Assembly: GCA_038501785.1 (NCBI GenBank)
Contig: JBAMJR010000170.1
Span: forward strand, 124,001 to 188,000
Length of the DNA stretch: 64,000 nucleotides
Source of the DNA: Myoxocephalus aenaeus
Lineage: Eukaryota; Chordata; Actinopteri; Perciformes; Cottidae
Direction: 5' to 3'
Shown here: positions 49,638 through 61,784 of the stretch, one piece after another
Position numbering within the stretch: the stretch's first letter is position 1
How the letters are laid out: the number at the start of each line of letters is the position of its first letter
Notes under the pieces: generated by a model
What the model saw: only the letters and a program-made list of their open reading frames with translations
Databases searched by the model: none
Told to the model about the DNA's origin: nothing
Translations under genes and position numbers: made by a program

Positions 49638-50627
49638 TGATGTTTAGAACGAACAGTGGCCTCTTTGTGTCGTCTCGCACCCTCCTGAACCATGACCGTG
49701 TCTGCCTGTAAGCCGATTGGTCTGTGCTCTGGCCTCAAATGCATTTCTTTAAGACAGACAAGATCATGCGATTCAAGAATCCAGCTTCCAGCTGCCGTGC
49801 ACGGAAACTCATTGGCTGATGCTCATTCCAAATCAATTGCATGCAAAGACTGGTATACTGTACTTGCTGTGATATAGTTCTTCACTTTAACAACAAATAT
49901 CACCACTAGGAAACTGCTGATGGACATTTAATATCCAGGAATCCACATTATAGACACTACCACTATGTAACATTTGATACTATTATGTTGAGACTCGGAA
50001 CAGTTGGTTAAGGTTAGCGAGAGGTTATGTTACGATTTGAGACATGATGATGAAATGTGTTGAAAATGTTATTTCTCAAATATAACCGTAGCCCAACAAC
50101 AATAATAAATAATATAATTTGTAGTAGTTTGTAGATCTGTTAAAATGTGTTTTGTAGAGCCATGAAAAGAAACTTTCAACTTGCTCTGAGCCAGCACAAA
50201 TCTCTGTTCCACACCTCTGCTTTTGCTGCAACTGTCATAGTCAAGCCCATTGTGAGTCATCAAAATACCAAATGGATACAGGCTAGAAAACTAAAAACTG
50301 GCAACCAAAAGAAAAACATTGTTTGCACCTGACAAACATTTCACTTGGCCAGCGCAAAGCCCCGCAGACCGACACGCCGACAAGAAAATAGACTTCTCCA
50401 TCTGTATGCATGGACACGAATAACATTGCTTATTTCTGAAGATGTGTCTTTCATCCGTGCATGTCTTTGCAGGATTTATTCCAGCGCTAACGCAATACAC
50501 AGCTCACTCTTTTGAACAGATCGAAAATTTCGGTGAAATCGGTCCATCCGTCCAATCTCCCATCTACCCTTGCCGCCTTTTCTCAGCCGGGGAAATAAAG
50601 GCCAAGCAGGCTGGTATCAGCGGGTGT

Positions 50628-50655
50628 GGGGGGGGGGGGGGGGGGGGGGGGGGGG
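50628..50655 (+). repeat. G28 homopolymer
   Basis: Twenty-eight consecutive G residues between GGGTGT and TTGAGG. It lies immediately upstream of the LINE 3' fragment at 50690. Confidence 0.95.
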
Positions 50656-50689
50656 TTGAGGCAGGGAGGTGAATTGGACTGGGAATTAG

Positions 50690-50997
50690 ACCCAGAGATG
50701 TTCAATAATCTGTCATTCAAAAAACAATTAAAGGCGCACCTCAGGACATCAATCACTTGACGTTTTCCTTTGCTTTTTAGTCATCTGATTTTCTTGTATA
50801 AATTATGATTGAATTGCACTAGGTATCTGACTGTACTATTTTTATTTTTATTCTGTTTGTATTATTTTTAACTGTTTGTTTCACGTTATGTTTTGCACGT
50901 TTTTGTATGTATTTTGTCCTTTCTGTGGACCCCAGGAAGATTAGCTGCCGCTAAGGCGTCAGCTAATGGGGATCCAGTAAATAAACTAAACTAAACA
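50690..50997 (+). mobile_element. LINE 3' end with ORF2 C-terminal codons
   Basis: In frame from 50701 the DNA reads FNNLSFKKQLKAHLRTSIT then TGA (50758-50760), the typical end of a LINE ORF2. It is followed by a 3' UTR containing GGACCCCAGGAAGATTAGCT and TCAGCTAATGGGGATCC, and a tail of ACTAA units (AATAAACTAAACTAAAC). This is a common teleost LINE 3' terminus. Everything upstream is missing (5' truncation); a G28 tract lies just upstream. The clade is uncertain. Confidence 0.75.
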
Positions 50998-52643
50998 GTG
51001 GCCCCAGCTCGGTATACAGTTTGTTATTAAAAGCCTTGTAATAGGCTGGATTAGTCTCCAGATATGGGCTAATCCTTAAAAGACTCCACAATCAAATCAA
51101 TGGACGGAGAAGATGGGAATGGTGGTGCGAGGGCTCGGCCTGAAATGCTCTCCTGCCTTCGTAGAAAACGCCTTCAGGGGTGCTTTGGGGTTTGATGTGG
51201 TCTTTGTTCCGCTTACATCCACCGCTCTATGGACTTGCTTGTGCTTTATATTGCACTGCTTCACTGGTACACTAATAGGTTTCATTATATAATAGGTAAC
51301 TTATTGAAATAGTTGTTGCTGTTTTTAAATGAGCTTTGCATTAAGTTTCACTGCAGCAGGAAGGGGGTAAACTTGTTTTCAAATAATGTTTGCCGTCATG
51401 CTGCTATTACCTTGAGAACCAACAACTAATTACGGCATTTAAAATGGTAAAGTTTATCGTCCGTCTCACGGCCCTCGTGCTTTTTAACTGACTTTACAAC
51501 AATTCCATCATTAATGCATTGATTGTTGCTTTTCAGCCGTTTATATTTTCATGAATTGGGTAACTTTGGATTTTGAACTGTTTCTTGTATACGAAAACCT
51601 ATTGCCGCATTTGGCTAAGACGCTTTTTCATGCATTTTACAGACTAAACGTAAACAAAATAATCAACAGCTTGACAATGATGATACTTGAAAATCACCAA
51701 AGCTAAATATTGGCTGAAATGAGCAGCTATCTGCAGCGTTGTCCTTTTTTAGATCCTTTATCAATTATTCATTCATGTAACTGTCATTTCCAAAGTCATA
51801 AAACTGTTACTTGGGAATTTAATTGGACTAGAAATAGTTATTCACACTGCTGCCAACTCCTGTCATTGCTCAGATAGTAAAGTGGCATGTGCCACATTGA
51901 AATCGATGACGGATAATATTTTCAAATTAGAAACGACACAATTAGTCTCTTATTAGCACACACAATGTTATATCCTCGCCATTCTTAGCCTCTTTAATTA
52001 GCGAGCACACGATTTCCTTTTTACACTGATTTGTGTGGAGCTTAGAAGTCTCAAAAAGTGTTAAAATCAAATCCCACCAAATGAACAACATAATAAATGA
52101 GAATATTCTACATGCAGCCAGTTTCACATGAAGTCAGAGTTACAGTGAAATATGAAATCCTCTTTTTTATGGCTGAATGTGACTCTAAATGAAAATTCCG
52201 TTCCATGTTTCTCCTCATTTGAAGTGTAAATTTGAATCTGGCCATCTGTCTGTCGGTAATTACCTGTCCAAAGAAAAAAACAGTCGCAGGCCGGGCCAGG
52301 CCCCGTCTTTCCATTTAGGACCCATTTGCATTGTGGCGACGTGGTATTCTTAGACTTGATGTGTAACGTGCGCTTTTGAAGAGGACGGAATGAAAAGCAG
52401 CGCCCGTTCGAAGACGGGACTTCAGTCCGTGACATAAGCCTCGTGCCGCTAATCTTCAAAGGCGGGTGTGTGTTTGAGTGCGTCGCAGCAAGAACACTAG
52501 CTTTCCTTTCGTCTTTGTTTTGAAGTCGTAATTGTTATTTAATTTGTGCTCTGCTCTGTTGAAAAGGCTGTCTCATGATAATTGCATTGCCTTTTTCTCC
52601 TCCAACCCGCTTTTGATGTACGTGTCTCTGGACTCGTCAAGAT

Positions 52644-52680
52644 CTTTTTTTTTTTTCTTTTTTTCTTTTTCTTTTTTTTT
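52644..52680 (+). repeat. T-rich low-complexity tract
   Basis: T runs interrupted by single C residues. They explain the Lys-rich minus-strand open frame over 52539-53021. Confidence 0.9.
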
Positions 52681-53178
52681 ATTGTAATTTCATTAATGTT
52701 GCAATATGGTATGCAAGACAGGTGAGGCTGCAGAACACCTGTAACGACACTCACGTGCTCCTTGCTGGGAAATGTCAAAGTCACACATTGACGAGAGGTT
52801 GGCATCTTTCTGCAGCTCAACATCCAGGCTTGTTTCTTATGAGGGAGCTCGGACACGTGCGAGACCCTTTCTTGTTTTGTTGTTACCGGGCGAGCTGCAC
52901 ACCGGTGAAGGCATCTCTGTATGCAGGAGAGAGGTGGGATCGTGACTCGCTGCCGCCTTCGTACGCTCACAGACACCTCTCTCTCTCCCTCTCTCGCCCT
53001 GATAATACACACAGGTAACACGTTCTGACTATATTGCTCATGACCTATGTATCGATTTATTTATTTTTGAAGCGAATCCCCCTAATCTGTGAGTCAAATT
53101 TACCAATTTGATATTGGCCTTATACCTTTTTTTTTTTTTTTCGAGTATCGGTTCATATTTACACCCGTAATAATAATA

Positions 53179-53240
53179 CAGGGCTGGGCAATATGGCTTT
53201 TACATAATATTTCCATATATGTTTAAGCTCTGCCGCAATA
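53179..53240 (+). mobile_element. possible hAT-like terminus
   Basis: CAGGGCTGGGCAATATGG at 53179 resembles fish elements beginning GGGCTGGGCGATATGG with AT-rich ATATGATAT motifs downstream. Only the first ~60 bases fit; no partner end was found. Confidence 0.3.
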
Positions 53241-53591
53241 TATGATATACATCTTTATATATCTTCTTCAATGCATGTGATCATTCGCAGCGCGACCGTT
53301 CTAGTGAACCAATCGGAACGCTCCGAGGAGTTGAACCGTAATATTGAGGTCAAGTCTTTGTTATTCGGCATTTGTTATTATTAAGGTTGACTATTTATTC
53401 ACACTATTGAAATTCAGGTTTGCAGGCGGTATTTCTTTTATATTATTAATTTGACCCATTATGTAATATTTTTTTAATTTAGTTTTTCTATTTTTTATTA
53501 TTAACTAACTGACTTATTGAATGAGTGTTAAACCACGTTCACCGCCACTAATTTTGATTTCTGTTCTTGGTAGCTTTTATTTTGAAAGTCA

Positions 53592-53594
<3 letters not shown>

Positions 53595-53628
<34 letters not shown>
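53595..53628 (+). repeat. (GA)17 microsatellite
   Basis: An uninterrupted GA tract. Confidence 0.95.
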
Positions 53629-53631
<3 letters not shown>

Positions 53632-54704
53632 ATTTGCCAGATCAATATAGTTATGTTGTATTATCAGATTATTAATACTTCATGTGATTGCTCGATGATG
53701 ATGGCGGCTATAAAGAGGAAACGCAGCAGTTGTCGGTTCCGTCCCCCTGACTCTGCTCGGCTCGTCCTCCTCTCCCTCGGGAGCCGCCGCGGCCTCTGAA
53801 CCGGAATCCAGCGACGCACCTGCCGATCAATACATGAATCCCCTGTGTTTTGCTCAGCGGACCGAAGGAAAACAACAAAGCAGAAGTCGCTGCAGCTCTC
53901 GAATATGATTTCTGAGAAGTCATATTTGCATTGGTCAGCGCCAGGCCTGTCAAAGTAGTTATTCGTCGAGGCTTAAAAACAGGATGCGACACTCTCGAGT
54001 GAGACGCTAAACATTTATAGGAACCTCTCATTGTGAGTGGGCCTCCTGTGGACATAAATGTCCAGGTAATTTGCAGTTAGCCGCACAGCTCGAGGCCACA
54101 TTGTGTCATTTCTCTAGGTAGAGAATGACAGGAGTGCTGAGTGCAAGGAAAAATGGACCGCAGCATTTTTTTATTTTTTTTCCTGCGCTGTTCCCTCTGT
54201 GTGAAGAAGACTCTGAAGTCTGTTTCTCAGTTCAACACTTGAAGCAAAGCCTATCACTCAGAATGACACCAGTGACAGGCTGAGCCATTTCCTTCTCTCC
54301 TGTAAAGGGCTTATGCTTCACTATGCAATGGTTTAATATGTATAGAGCCTATGCTGCAAGGGAATCTCAACACTAAGCTTAAAATCTTAAACTTTATTAC
54401 ATTCGTCATATCACATATATACATGCACACACTATCGTATTATGAAATTGCTATGGCTAACATTTCAGTAAACATTCACTTATTAACACATCCAGCATAC
54501 ATGACGCATCCTCAGCAATAATTTAAAGATGTATTTCTTTAAATCCGCTGGATGAAAATCTAATATTCCCACTTCCTTTGTCTCTGTTTTAATATCTGCC
54601 AGCTCCTTAGAAGAATATGTAAGTTTTACTGTCGTTGGTACAGTGGATGTTTAACTTTCTTATAACTGTGTTCGTCAGATGTTAGACTCGATGTAGCAGA
54701 CAGC

Positions 54705-54731
54705 TTTTTCTTCTTCTTCTTCTTCCTCTTC
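54705..54731 (+). repeat. (TTC)n microsatellite
   Basis: A TTC tract with one CTC interruption, ending TTCTGC. Confidence 0.9.
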
Positions 54732-55190
54732 TGCTCAAAACAGGGGCTTCTGGGAATGGAGGTTCATGGGAGCAGAATGTAATAACGATGACTTAAAAGA
54801 TGGGAGAACCTTTGTAGCTCTGCAGAGTGGTGGGTTCATTACTACAAGCAGCTCCTACTAAAACTGGACTGAAATGGATCCATTTGGCATTTTCATTTTT
54901 AAGTGGAGGGCCTGAATGCTTCATGGTTATTTATTTGTTGGCTTTGGGGTCACTTTAGGAGCACAGGTGTGCAGCTCAGTTTGGTACAACAAGACTTCAA
55001 TCCTGGATGTGACACTTGACGTAGCCTCGGGCAACGAGAACCCTGACTCTTGTAAATAAGTAAATAACATACCCACAACATAGAGGGGCGAGCTTGGACC
55101 TGAGGGTGTTTGTTCAGACTAGATACATAATTTACAACTTGTCAAACCACACAAAGCAGCCCACATTGGTTGTCATGAGGCAGAAAATAT

Positions 55191-56515
55191 AAGCAAGGCC
55201 AGGCAAGTTTATTTGTATAGCACATTTCAACAAGGCGATTCAAAGGGCTTCACATAAAACCATTAAATGCATCAAAACAAACACATTCCAACAAACACAC
55301 TGTGTACAGAAGTAAACAAGATTTAAAAACAATTAAGAACATTCTTTAAAACATAAAAAAAAACAGTCCAAAAGAAAAATTGAATAAAAGTTTCAGTGCA
55401 GTTTAAGAAATAAAATGCAGTAGTGAGATGCAGAAATTGATTAATATCCTTGAATCTGGTTCAATTAAAGGCAACAGCAAACAGAAAAAGTCTTCAGTCT
55501 GGATTTAAAGGAGCTGAGGATCTCAGCAGACCTGCAGCTTTCAGGAACCTTGTTCCAGATAAGTAGAGCAGAAAAGCTGAACGCTGCTTCTCCATGTTTA
55601 GTTCTGACTCTTGGAACAGAAAGTAGACCCGTCCCGGACGACCTGAGGGGCCGGGATGGTTCATAAGGTAGCAGCAGATCACAAACCAGCAGCAGGATTT
55701 TAAAGTCAATTCTTTGTTGGACAGGAAGCCAGTGCAAAGACCTCAGAACTGGAGTGATGTGATCCACTTTCCTGGTCTTAGTGAGGGCTCGGGCTGCAGC
55801 GTTCTGAATCAGTTGCAGCTTTCTGATTGACTTTTTACAGAGGCCTGTGAACACACCGTTACAGTAGTCAAGTCTACTGAAGATACATGCATGGACAAGT
55901 TTCTCCAAATCCTGTTGAGACATAACTCCTCTAACCCTTGATATATTCTTCAGGTGATAGTAGGCTGATTTTGTAATTGTCTTGATATGGCTGTTCAGGT
56001 TGAGGTCTGAATCCATAACTACACCTAGATTTCTGGCTTGGTTTGAGGTTTTTAACATCAGTGATTGAAGCTGAGCGCTCACTTTCAATCGTTTGTCCTT
56101 GGCACAAAAACCAATTACTTCTGTTTTATTTAATTGAAGAAAATTCTGGCACATCCAGTTGTTGATTTCTTCAATGCATTTAGCCAGCCCTTGTATGGGA
56201 CTATAGTCCCCTGGTGATATAGTTATGTAGATTTGTGTGTCGTCTGCATAATTATGATAACACACTTTGTTGTTTTTCATAATCTGATAACAATTAATGT
56301 AGATGTTGAACAGAAGAGGCCCCAGTATTGAACCTTGGGGAACACCACATGTCATCCTGGTCAGCTCTGATGTGTAATTAGCTACTGACACCAAGTATTG
56401 TCGGTCCTTCAAGCAGGATTTAAACCAGTTAAGTGCAGCGCCAGAGAGTCCTACCAGACTTTCAGTCTGTCTAATAGTATGTCATGATTGATCTGGAAAG
56501 CATTTTCTGCAGATG
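55191..56515 (-). mobile_element. 5'-truncated L2-like LINE
   Basis: The minus-strand retrotransposon body runs from about 56515 to a 3' end near 55191. The 3' UTR includes GAAATGTGCTATACAAATAA and ends with CTTGCCTGGCCTTGC, a short-repeat tail typical of fish L2-type LINEs. Coding sequence for the reverse transcriptase C-terminal half is present at 55465-56454. A frame break near 56450-56470 separates it from a short upstream block reading INHDILLDRLK. No endonuclease domain or 5' UTR is present. Confidence 0.85.
55465..56454 (-). pseudogene. LINE reverse transcriptase fragment
   Basis: An open minus-strand frame (about 330 codons when extended upstream to VGLSGAALNWFKSCL) contains the RT motifs CGVPQGSILGPLLFNIYIN and YADDTQIY, the latter holding the catalytic Asp-Asp pair. 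It continues through LQLNKTEVI, LGVVMDSDLNLNSHI, DYCNGVFTG, LQLIQNAAARAL and HWLPVQQRIDFK to SSFKSRLKTF and a TAA at 55465. This block order is that of L2/CR1-type LINE ORF2 C-termini in fish. The stretch after LLLVCDLLLPYEPSRPLRSS is shorter than I expect, so a small internal deletion is likely. An upstream frameshift and loss of the 5' part make it non-functional. Confidence 0.9.
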
Positions 56516-57002
56516 AGGATCGACGGCTGTGATCCATTACAGAGGAAATGTGCAAATGCAGAAAAAGGAGCTGCCTTCAATCTGAGAAGTTGTGATGGGC
56601 ATCCGTAAAGAACTACAGTTTTTACATTTAAAAAATTACCCAAACTGACTAAGTATCAGCAAATTGTACTCCAGCATTTCAACTTTTATGAACTTATTTT
56701 TTCAAGGTGCTTAATTCCAGATTCAGAGAATATTGAGGGATTTCCTCCACATGACGCATAAACAAAGAAAAGGGAAGCTCTGATAACACATAGAGTGAGA
56801 ACACCATTTCTATATATCTTTACATAGCAAAGTGCCGTTTGCTGGTGTATTGATGACTCTGATCTTTAAATGACAGTTATGTAACTGTTACGTCTTCCCC
56901 AGAGTCTGAGAAATGTTGCAGTGTAATTTTCCTTTTGGCCAACCGGAAATTATGTAAGCAGAAAGTTGTGTCTCTAAGTGCTTCTCCCATCTCCTGTTGC
57001 AG

Positions 57003-57156
57003 GATGGCCATCCAGGTTGACAAGTTTGACTTTGAGAGTCTGCCACAGCCGGACCAGGAGACGGCTCGCTTCACTAACCCCAAGCAGCTGGAGGAGGAGC
57101 GACAGCATGCCCAGGGCTCCCAGATCAACAGCAAGCTGGGCATCTGCTGGAACATC
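57003..57156 (+). CDS. trappc9: trappc9 internal exon ending at a U12-type donor
   Basis: Its first G completes Arg with the preceding exon. It then reads MAIQVDKFDFESLPQPDQET, ARFTNPKQLEEERQHAQGSQ and INSKLGICWNI. MAIQVDKF, FTNPKQLEEER and SKLGICW are strong TRAPPC9 landmarks. I end the exon at 57156 because the next bases are ATATCCTT, the U12 AT-AC donor consensus. The downstream exon supplies PSLRRGGEASVEG, which is what follows ICW-I in the family. If the intron were retained, the frame would run 11 more codons to a TAA at 57190-57192. No GT donor gives the family sequence at this boundary. Confidence 0.93.
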
Positions 57157-57164
57157 ATATCCTT
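57157..57164 (+). other. trappc9: U12-type (AT-AC) 5' splice site
   Basis: ATATCCTT directly follows the Ile codon of the preceding exon and equals the established consensus for minor-spliceosome AT-AC donors, to which U11 and then U6atac pair. It is the point at which the TRAPPC9 family sequence stops matching the genomic reading frame. Confidence 0.88.
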
Positions 57165-57446
57165 CCATTGTGGTCGAGTTGAATGTCACTAAAAGCACTA
57201 TATATATATATATGGCAAAGGTTTTCATTCTTCGTCATACATTTCAATATGTGGTCAAACAGAATTCCTCTGCACCGTGTTTGTTGAATGTTGCTGTCGG
57301 TTGACAGTCGAATCAACGATGCGGGACATCTGGATCCTACATCTGGAGACCCTCTGGCCAGCAGGGAACTTGTTCGCCTGCGCGGACAGATGGCAAAAGC
57401 GTATGGCGAAGTACTTGCCGCTCTGACACTGTGAAGTGATGTCTTA

Positions 57447-57464
57447 GTGTGTGTGTGTGTGTGT
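57447..57464 (+). repeat. (GT)9 microsatellite
   Basis: A short GT tract early in the U12 intron. Confidence 0.9.
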
Positions 57465-57867
57465 TCGTCTGTGGATGTGCAATTGTGTCGCATACTCTCA
57501 TCAATATGAGAGAACATTTTCCCATAGGTGCTCGTCTTTGAGCTTTGTGGTCCGACCGAGGTAGTGTTTGACAGCATCGTCAGCAAGCCGCGCTCTGCCA
57601 TCTGCTTTTCCTCAGGGAGACAACTCTTTCTATCCATCTCTTGATATACCGTTATCTTCTGGCTTTTTACCGTCAACACACTCTTGCCTTGACAATAGGT
57701 AAAGGTTGTGATATAGATGCAAGGGTTAGTATTTGTGTTCTGTGGAATTGTTGGGAGAGACCCTACATGCTGAGACGTCCATATATGTTGTTTGTTGTTG
57801 TCCACAATCAGTGTGTTCAGATTTCTATTACTCAAGGCCAGTAGGACTTAAATGAAAAATATATATA

Positions 57868-58416
57868 CACTACCGTTTAAAATTTTGGGGTCACTTAGAA
57901 ATGTCCTTATTTTTCAAAGAAAAGCACTGTTTTTTTCAATGAAGATAACATTACATTAATCAGAAATACACTAAACATTGTTAATGTGGTAAATGACTAT
58001 TCTAGGTGGAAACGTCTGGTTTTTAATGAAATATCTACATAGGTGGTGTATAGAGGCCCATTTCCAGCAACTATCACTCCAGTGTTCTAATGGTACAGGT
58101 ATTGTGTTTGCTCATCGCCGTAGAAGACTAATGGAGGATTAGAAAACCATTGAAAACCCTTGTGCAATTATGTTAGCACAGCTTAAAACAGTTATGCTGG
58201 TGAGAGAAGCTATAAAACTGGCCTTCCTTTGAGCTAGTTGAGTATCTGGAGCATCACATTTGTGGGTTCGATCTCTCAAAATGGCCAGAAAAAGAGAACT
58301 TTCATGTGAAACTCGCCAGTCTGTTCTTGTTCTTAGAAATGAAGGCTATTCCATGCGAGAAATTGCGAAGAAACTGAAAATTTGTCTGGGTGACCCCAAA
58401 CTTTTGAACGGTAGTG
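57868..58416 (+). mobile_element. internally deleted Tc1-like element in the U12 intron
   Basis: The left terminus is CACTACCGTTTAAAATTTTG with GGGTCAC inside. The right terminus is the inverted copy of CACTACCGTTCAAAAGTTTG with GGGTCACC. The left flank is TA (57866-57867); the right flank is TG, a probable mutated TA. The element is 549 bp, against the roughly 1.2-1.6 kb of full-length Tc1 elements. The 5' UTR and the first transposase codons remain, and the frame then runs straight into the right terminus. Confidence 0.88.
58281..58382 (+). pseudogene. Tc1-like transposase N-terminus
   Basis: ATG at 58281 opens MARKRELSCETRQSVLVLRN followed by EGYSMREIAKKLKI, the first helix-turn-helix of a Tc1-type transposase. 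After about 34 codons the sequence becomes the right inverted repeat, so the rest of the DNA-binding region and the whole catalytic domain are deleted. Confidence 0.85.
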
Positions 58417-61400
58417 TGTGTTTTTGTTTGACTTTTAACTACATCTTACGGTCTCCTTCAGCCGGTGAAGATCAGTAACCTTAATTTGACCACCTTTGAG
58501 ACCAAAATCAAATGTCCACCCATGTGGACGATCGTGTGCTATTCGGTTCGTCACATCCAGTGTTTGTTGCAATCAGATTGAAGTGTACTTTGTGGCATAT
58601 GTTCACCGTGACTTTCAACACCAAGGGCTCCACCCCTTTAGTCCCCGAGCTATCTGGATGCACTGCCTCGGGAATGGGGGACTATGTAGGTTCCTGAAAC
58701 TATTGTCGGTTAAAATCAAAACTTCAACAAAGTTTCTGAAGATGAACTGCAGATAAAAGTTCATGTGGAAAAAGTTTATTCTGTTGAAAACAGCTACTCG
58801 TCATCATGTGTGCCGTGCCTTGCGTCGGCCCATTTCTCATCAGTTTGCCGTTGCCGGTGAACATATTTGGAGATTTAAAAAGTGCCTGTCAGATTGTTGG
58901 TGAGCATGGTGTACAATTAATGATGAATCCAATCTCTGAGCTCCTCAAGATGCCATTATATTTTTCCCTTTTTTTTTTTTTTTATGAAGGCGCAAACACC
59001 CCCATCATTACGTGCATTGTTTTATCTACAAGTAATTTGGCAGCGTGTAGGCAGGGATGAAGAAAGAAAATGACATACAAATAATATTCCCAACAGCGAG
59101 CCCGATAGCACTCCTTTTACTGTTGCATAAATCAGCCTGAAATGGCCTGTTTGATCATTTTGCCCAATTTAGAACATGTGTTATGAGTGCAATTTGTGAA
59201 TTTAAACAAGTTTCCCTTGAAGCTCAACAGCATAGAGCTTCGGGCTCGAGCAAGTACATCGACAGAAGCTGCTCAGTAGACAGTAAAACAGATCGTTGTG
59301 GGGGTTTAAGGGTTATAGGGACACAAACATTTAGGAAATGTGCAGATCTAAATATATATAACTTATGTGAGAAAAGAAAAGTACCTCACTCCATCAAGGC
59401 CGTCATGGAACATTTAACCAAAAGCCCCACGTTAAAATATAGGTAAATTGGATGTAATATCCCAAACACAACTTATTTTAACTAAATTATTAATGTAATG
59501 GACCAACAGCAGAACCATCACATGATGTTATTAATGCTTTCGTCTCCGTGTGTGAGGCTCGTGACTCATCGGTCTCCCATCCTTGTGCATTCTGCTTCAA
59601 GGAGGATTTTCCCTTTTTACAACATGGAAAAACACGAGAAATAAAAAAGAAAAAGATGATTACAGTGCGTGTCACACTCCAAAGCACTCACTTGGCCCTG
59701 AGCAGAGTAACAGTCACTTTAATTTGTAATTTATGAGTTCCCTGTATTGTAATTCCTGTTTTGTTGATGGTGTTGAGTTATAGTGATTCACTCATTGAAA
59801 AACAGAAGAAATAATTGAAGGAATGTGTTAATAGTGTCTTCCCCTTGAGGGGGTTATTGCCAAGTTTATGAATCTTCTCTGGATATACAGTGTAGAAGTT
59901 AAGTTGTGTCTCCGTAGGTCCCTTAACCAGCAATGATATCCACACAGTCATTATTCTAACGCCCTGTAAAGCTGTCTTAGACATTATCTGGCTTGGATAT
60001 CACAGCCAGCCAGAAGCAGCGGCATGTTACGGTGCAGCTCGCTTTAACATTGTTCTCAGCTGTAATCCTGAGGCAGCACTATTTGGGTCATTTCGCTCAA
60101 CTCGGTCTCAGGGTCTTCGTAGCTGTCAAGACTCCTCTGCTCCTGAACCACCTGCCCACTCTCATATGTGTTTTTTACGACAAGCAATTATTTATTTATT
60201 CTGTATTTCTTTGGCATTTCTGCTACATTCTGATAGTGAGAGAGGGGATAACACGAAGGAAAGGACTTTACTACAATCATTTTTGACTGAAGAGTTTATT
60301 ATCGAGCTCACGAGCGAGCACTAAATGTGTGCCAATGCCACGACTCAAATATTTATGTTAATGTTGGCTTTTAGCTGTGGGAGTGTGACGATCTGAACAT
60401 AAATAATCTATAATACTAAACCAAAACCCACCCTGCAAAGCTCGCCTTCAATGCATCACAACCCGAACTCCCTCCATTTATGTATTTTAATACTTCTCTA
60501 CCTTCTTCTTAAATTATTTATTATTTATTTGTAATGATGATATTTGTTCACATGCTGTCGCCTTTTATGTTTTGTACTTAAACGACATCTGTTGTTGCTT
60601 TTATATTTAGTTAGTAAGTCTAAATTGTCCACGTGTATGCAGGAATTGGTGAATAAAGCACCAGATATATAACAAAATACTTCAAGCTATTCGTCAGCCT
60701 AAAGCGGAGACGCACCAATTCTCAAAGCAACACTTTGGAGGCGTTTCAAGGAGCTGAAGAGAAGTTTTGAATTAATGTTTGCAATGACTTTTCCATTTCC
60801 GTTTGTCAGCAAGAGCTGCGGTGGAAGACATAAAAGTATTCTGGGCGAGGAGACATAAAAGTGCCAAACTCCAAGTGATTGTTGACGATGCGTTTCGGGA
60901 CTTGACATGCATGTTGGTCATCCACACATTGTTTCTATGATTGCTCGGCTCTGCAGCAATTTAAGGGAATGGAATTGTCGCTCGTTGGCCACGAAAAATA
61001 TACGATGCAGCGCTGCCAAAAGTGGATTTCACTTGTTATTGGAGTGCTTAATCTGAGAAGAGAATCCCGACACGTCCACAGATACATGGATCTAGTGATG
61101 CTTCCCATTTTTATTTGACAGTCAGACGTACAGCATGTTGTTCACGTGACCCATTACCCGACCCATGTTCTCATGCATCCGATTGAAGACGCAACAACTG
61201 TCACGCAAGACAGATATGTGAAGTAAAAGTTTACCGACCAATATAAACCAGGTGAAGGGCTGAAAGACATGGCTGTGGATAAAGACATCAGGGTTCAGTC
61301 TCGCGGAATGCAATCTGTTGGTTTGTGTACACGGATTGTTGGGTGTTTTTTTTTCTTCGTGTCGCTCAGGTCGAAAAATAATGTCAATAGAAAGTCCGTT

Positions 61401-61519
61401 AGCAGCCTCATGCTCGGTGGACAAACCTGTACATGAAACCAATGGAGTTCATTTCGTGACGACTGCAGGGTTACCTTGCTTAGCCGGCTGCCACTGTGCC
61501 AGAGGAGGGATTGATGGAT

Positions 61520-61548
61520 GAGAAGAAGAAGAAGAAGAAGAAGAAGAG
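61520..61548 (+). repeat. (GAA)9 microsatellite
   Basis: A GAA tract after GATGGAT. It gives a poly-Leu minus-strand frame that is not a gene. Confidence 0.95.
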
Positions 61549-61784
61549 GCCATGTTTTGACCCCTTTCATAGAGCTGCATTTATACTCTACTAGACAGAT
61601 ACAGATATATAGATAGTTGTTCCCTGTTCCTTATTTAGTTTAGATAAACGTTTATCTCCAATTGTTGTCAAAGTGGATGTGGGATTATTCCTTCATCCTT
61701 ATTTAACAAGCGTAGATGGTTAAATTCCTATACAGTTAAATTAAACAAAACACATATGCTAGTGGTTGTTTGAGGGATTTATTT

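Larger units (their letters stand above)
39095..57002 (+). other. trappc9: trappc9 intron, about 17.9 kb, GT-AG
   Basis: The donor is GTGAGT at 39095 and the acceptor is CTGTTGCAG ending at 57002. Inside are LINE 3' ends (about 39340-39560 and 50690-50997), a hAT-like terminal fragment (about 39800-39955), a teleost repeat fragment near 44808-44885, a 28-bp minisatellite (48790-49335) with long minus-strand open frames, a G28 tract (50628-50655) and a minus-strand L2-like LINE remnant (55191-56515). No host gene is evident. An uncertain minus-strand open frame at 49377-49637 is listed separately. Confidence 0.85.

Noticed and set aside
52539..53021. 160-codon minus-strand open frame
   Set aside because: It contains a poly-Lys stretch from a T-rich tract and nothing family-like.
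58260..58275. tRNA-like B-box (GGGTTCGATCTC)
   Set aside because: It lies in the 5' region of a Tc1-like element. No A-box or cloverleaf can be drawn around it.
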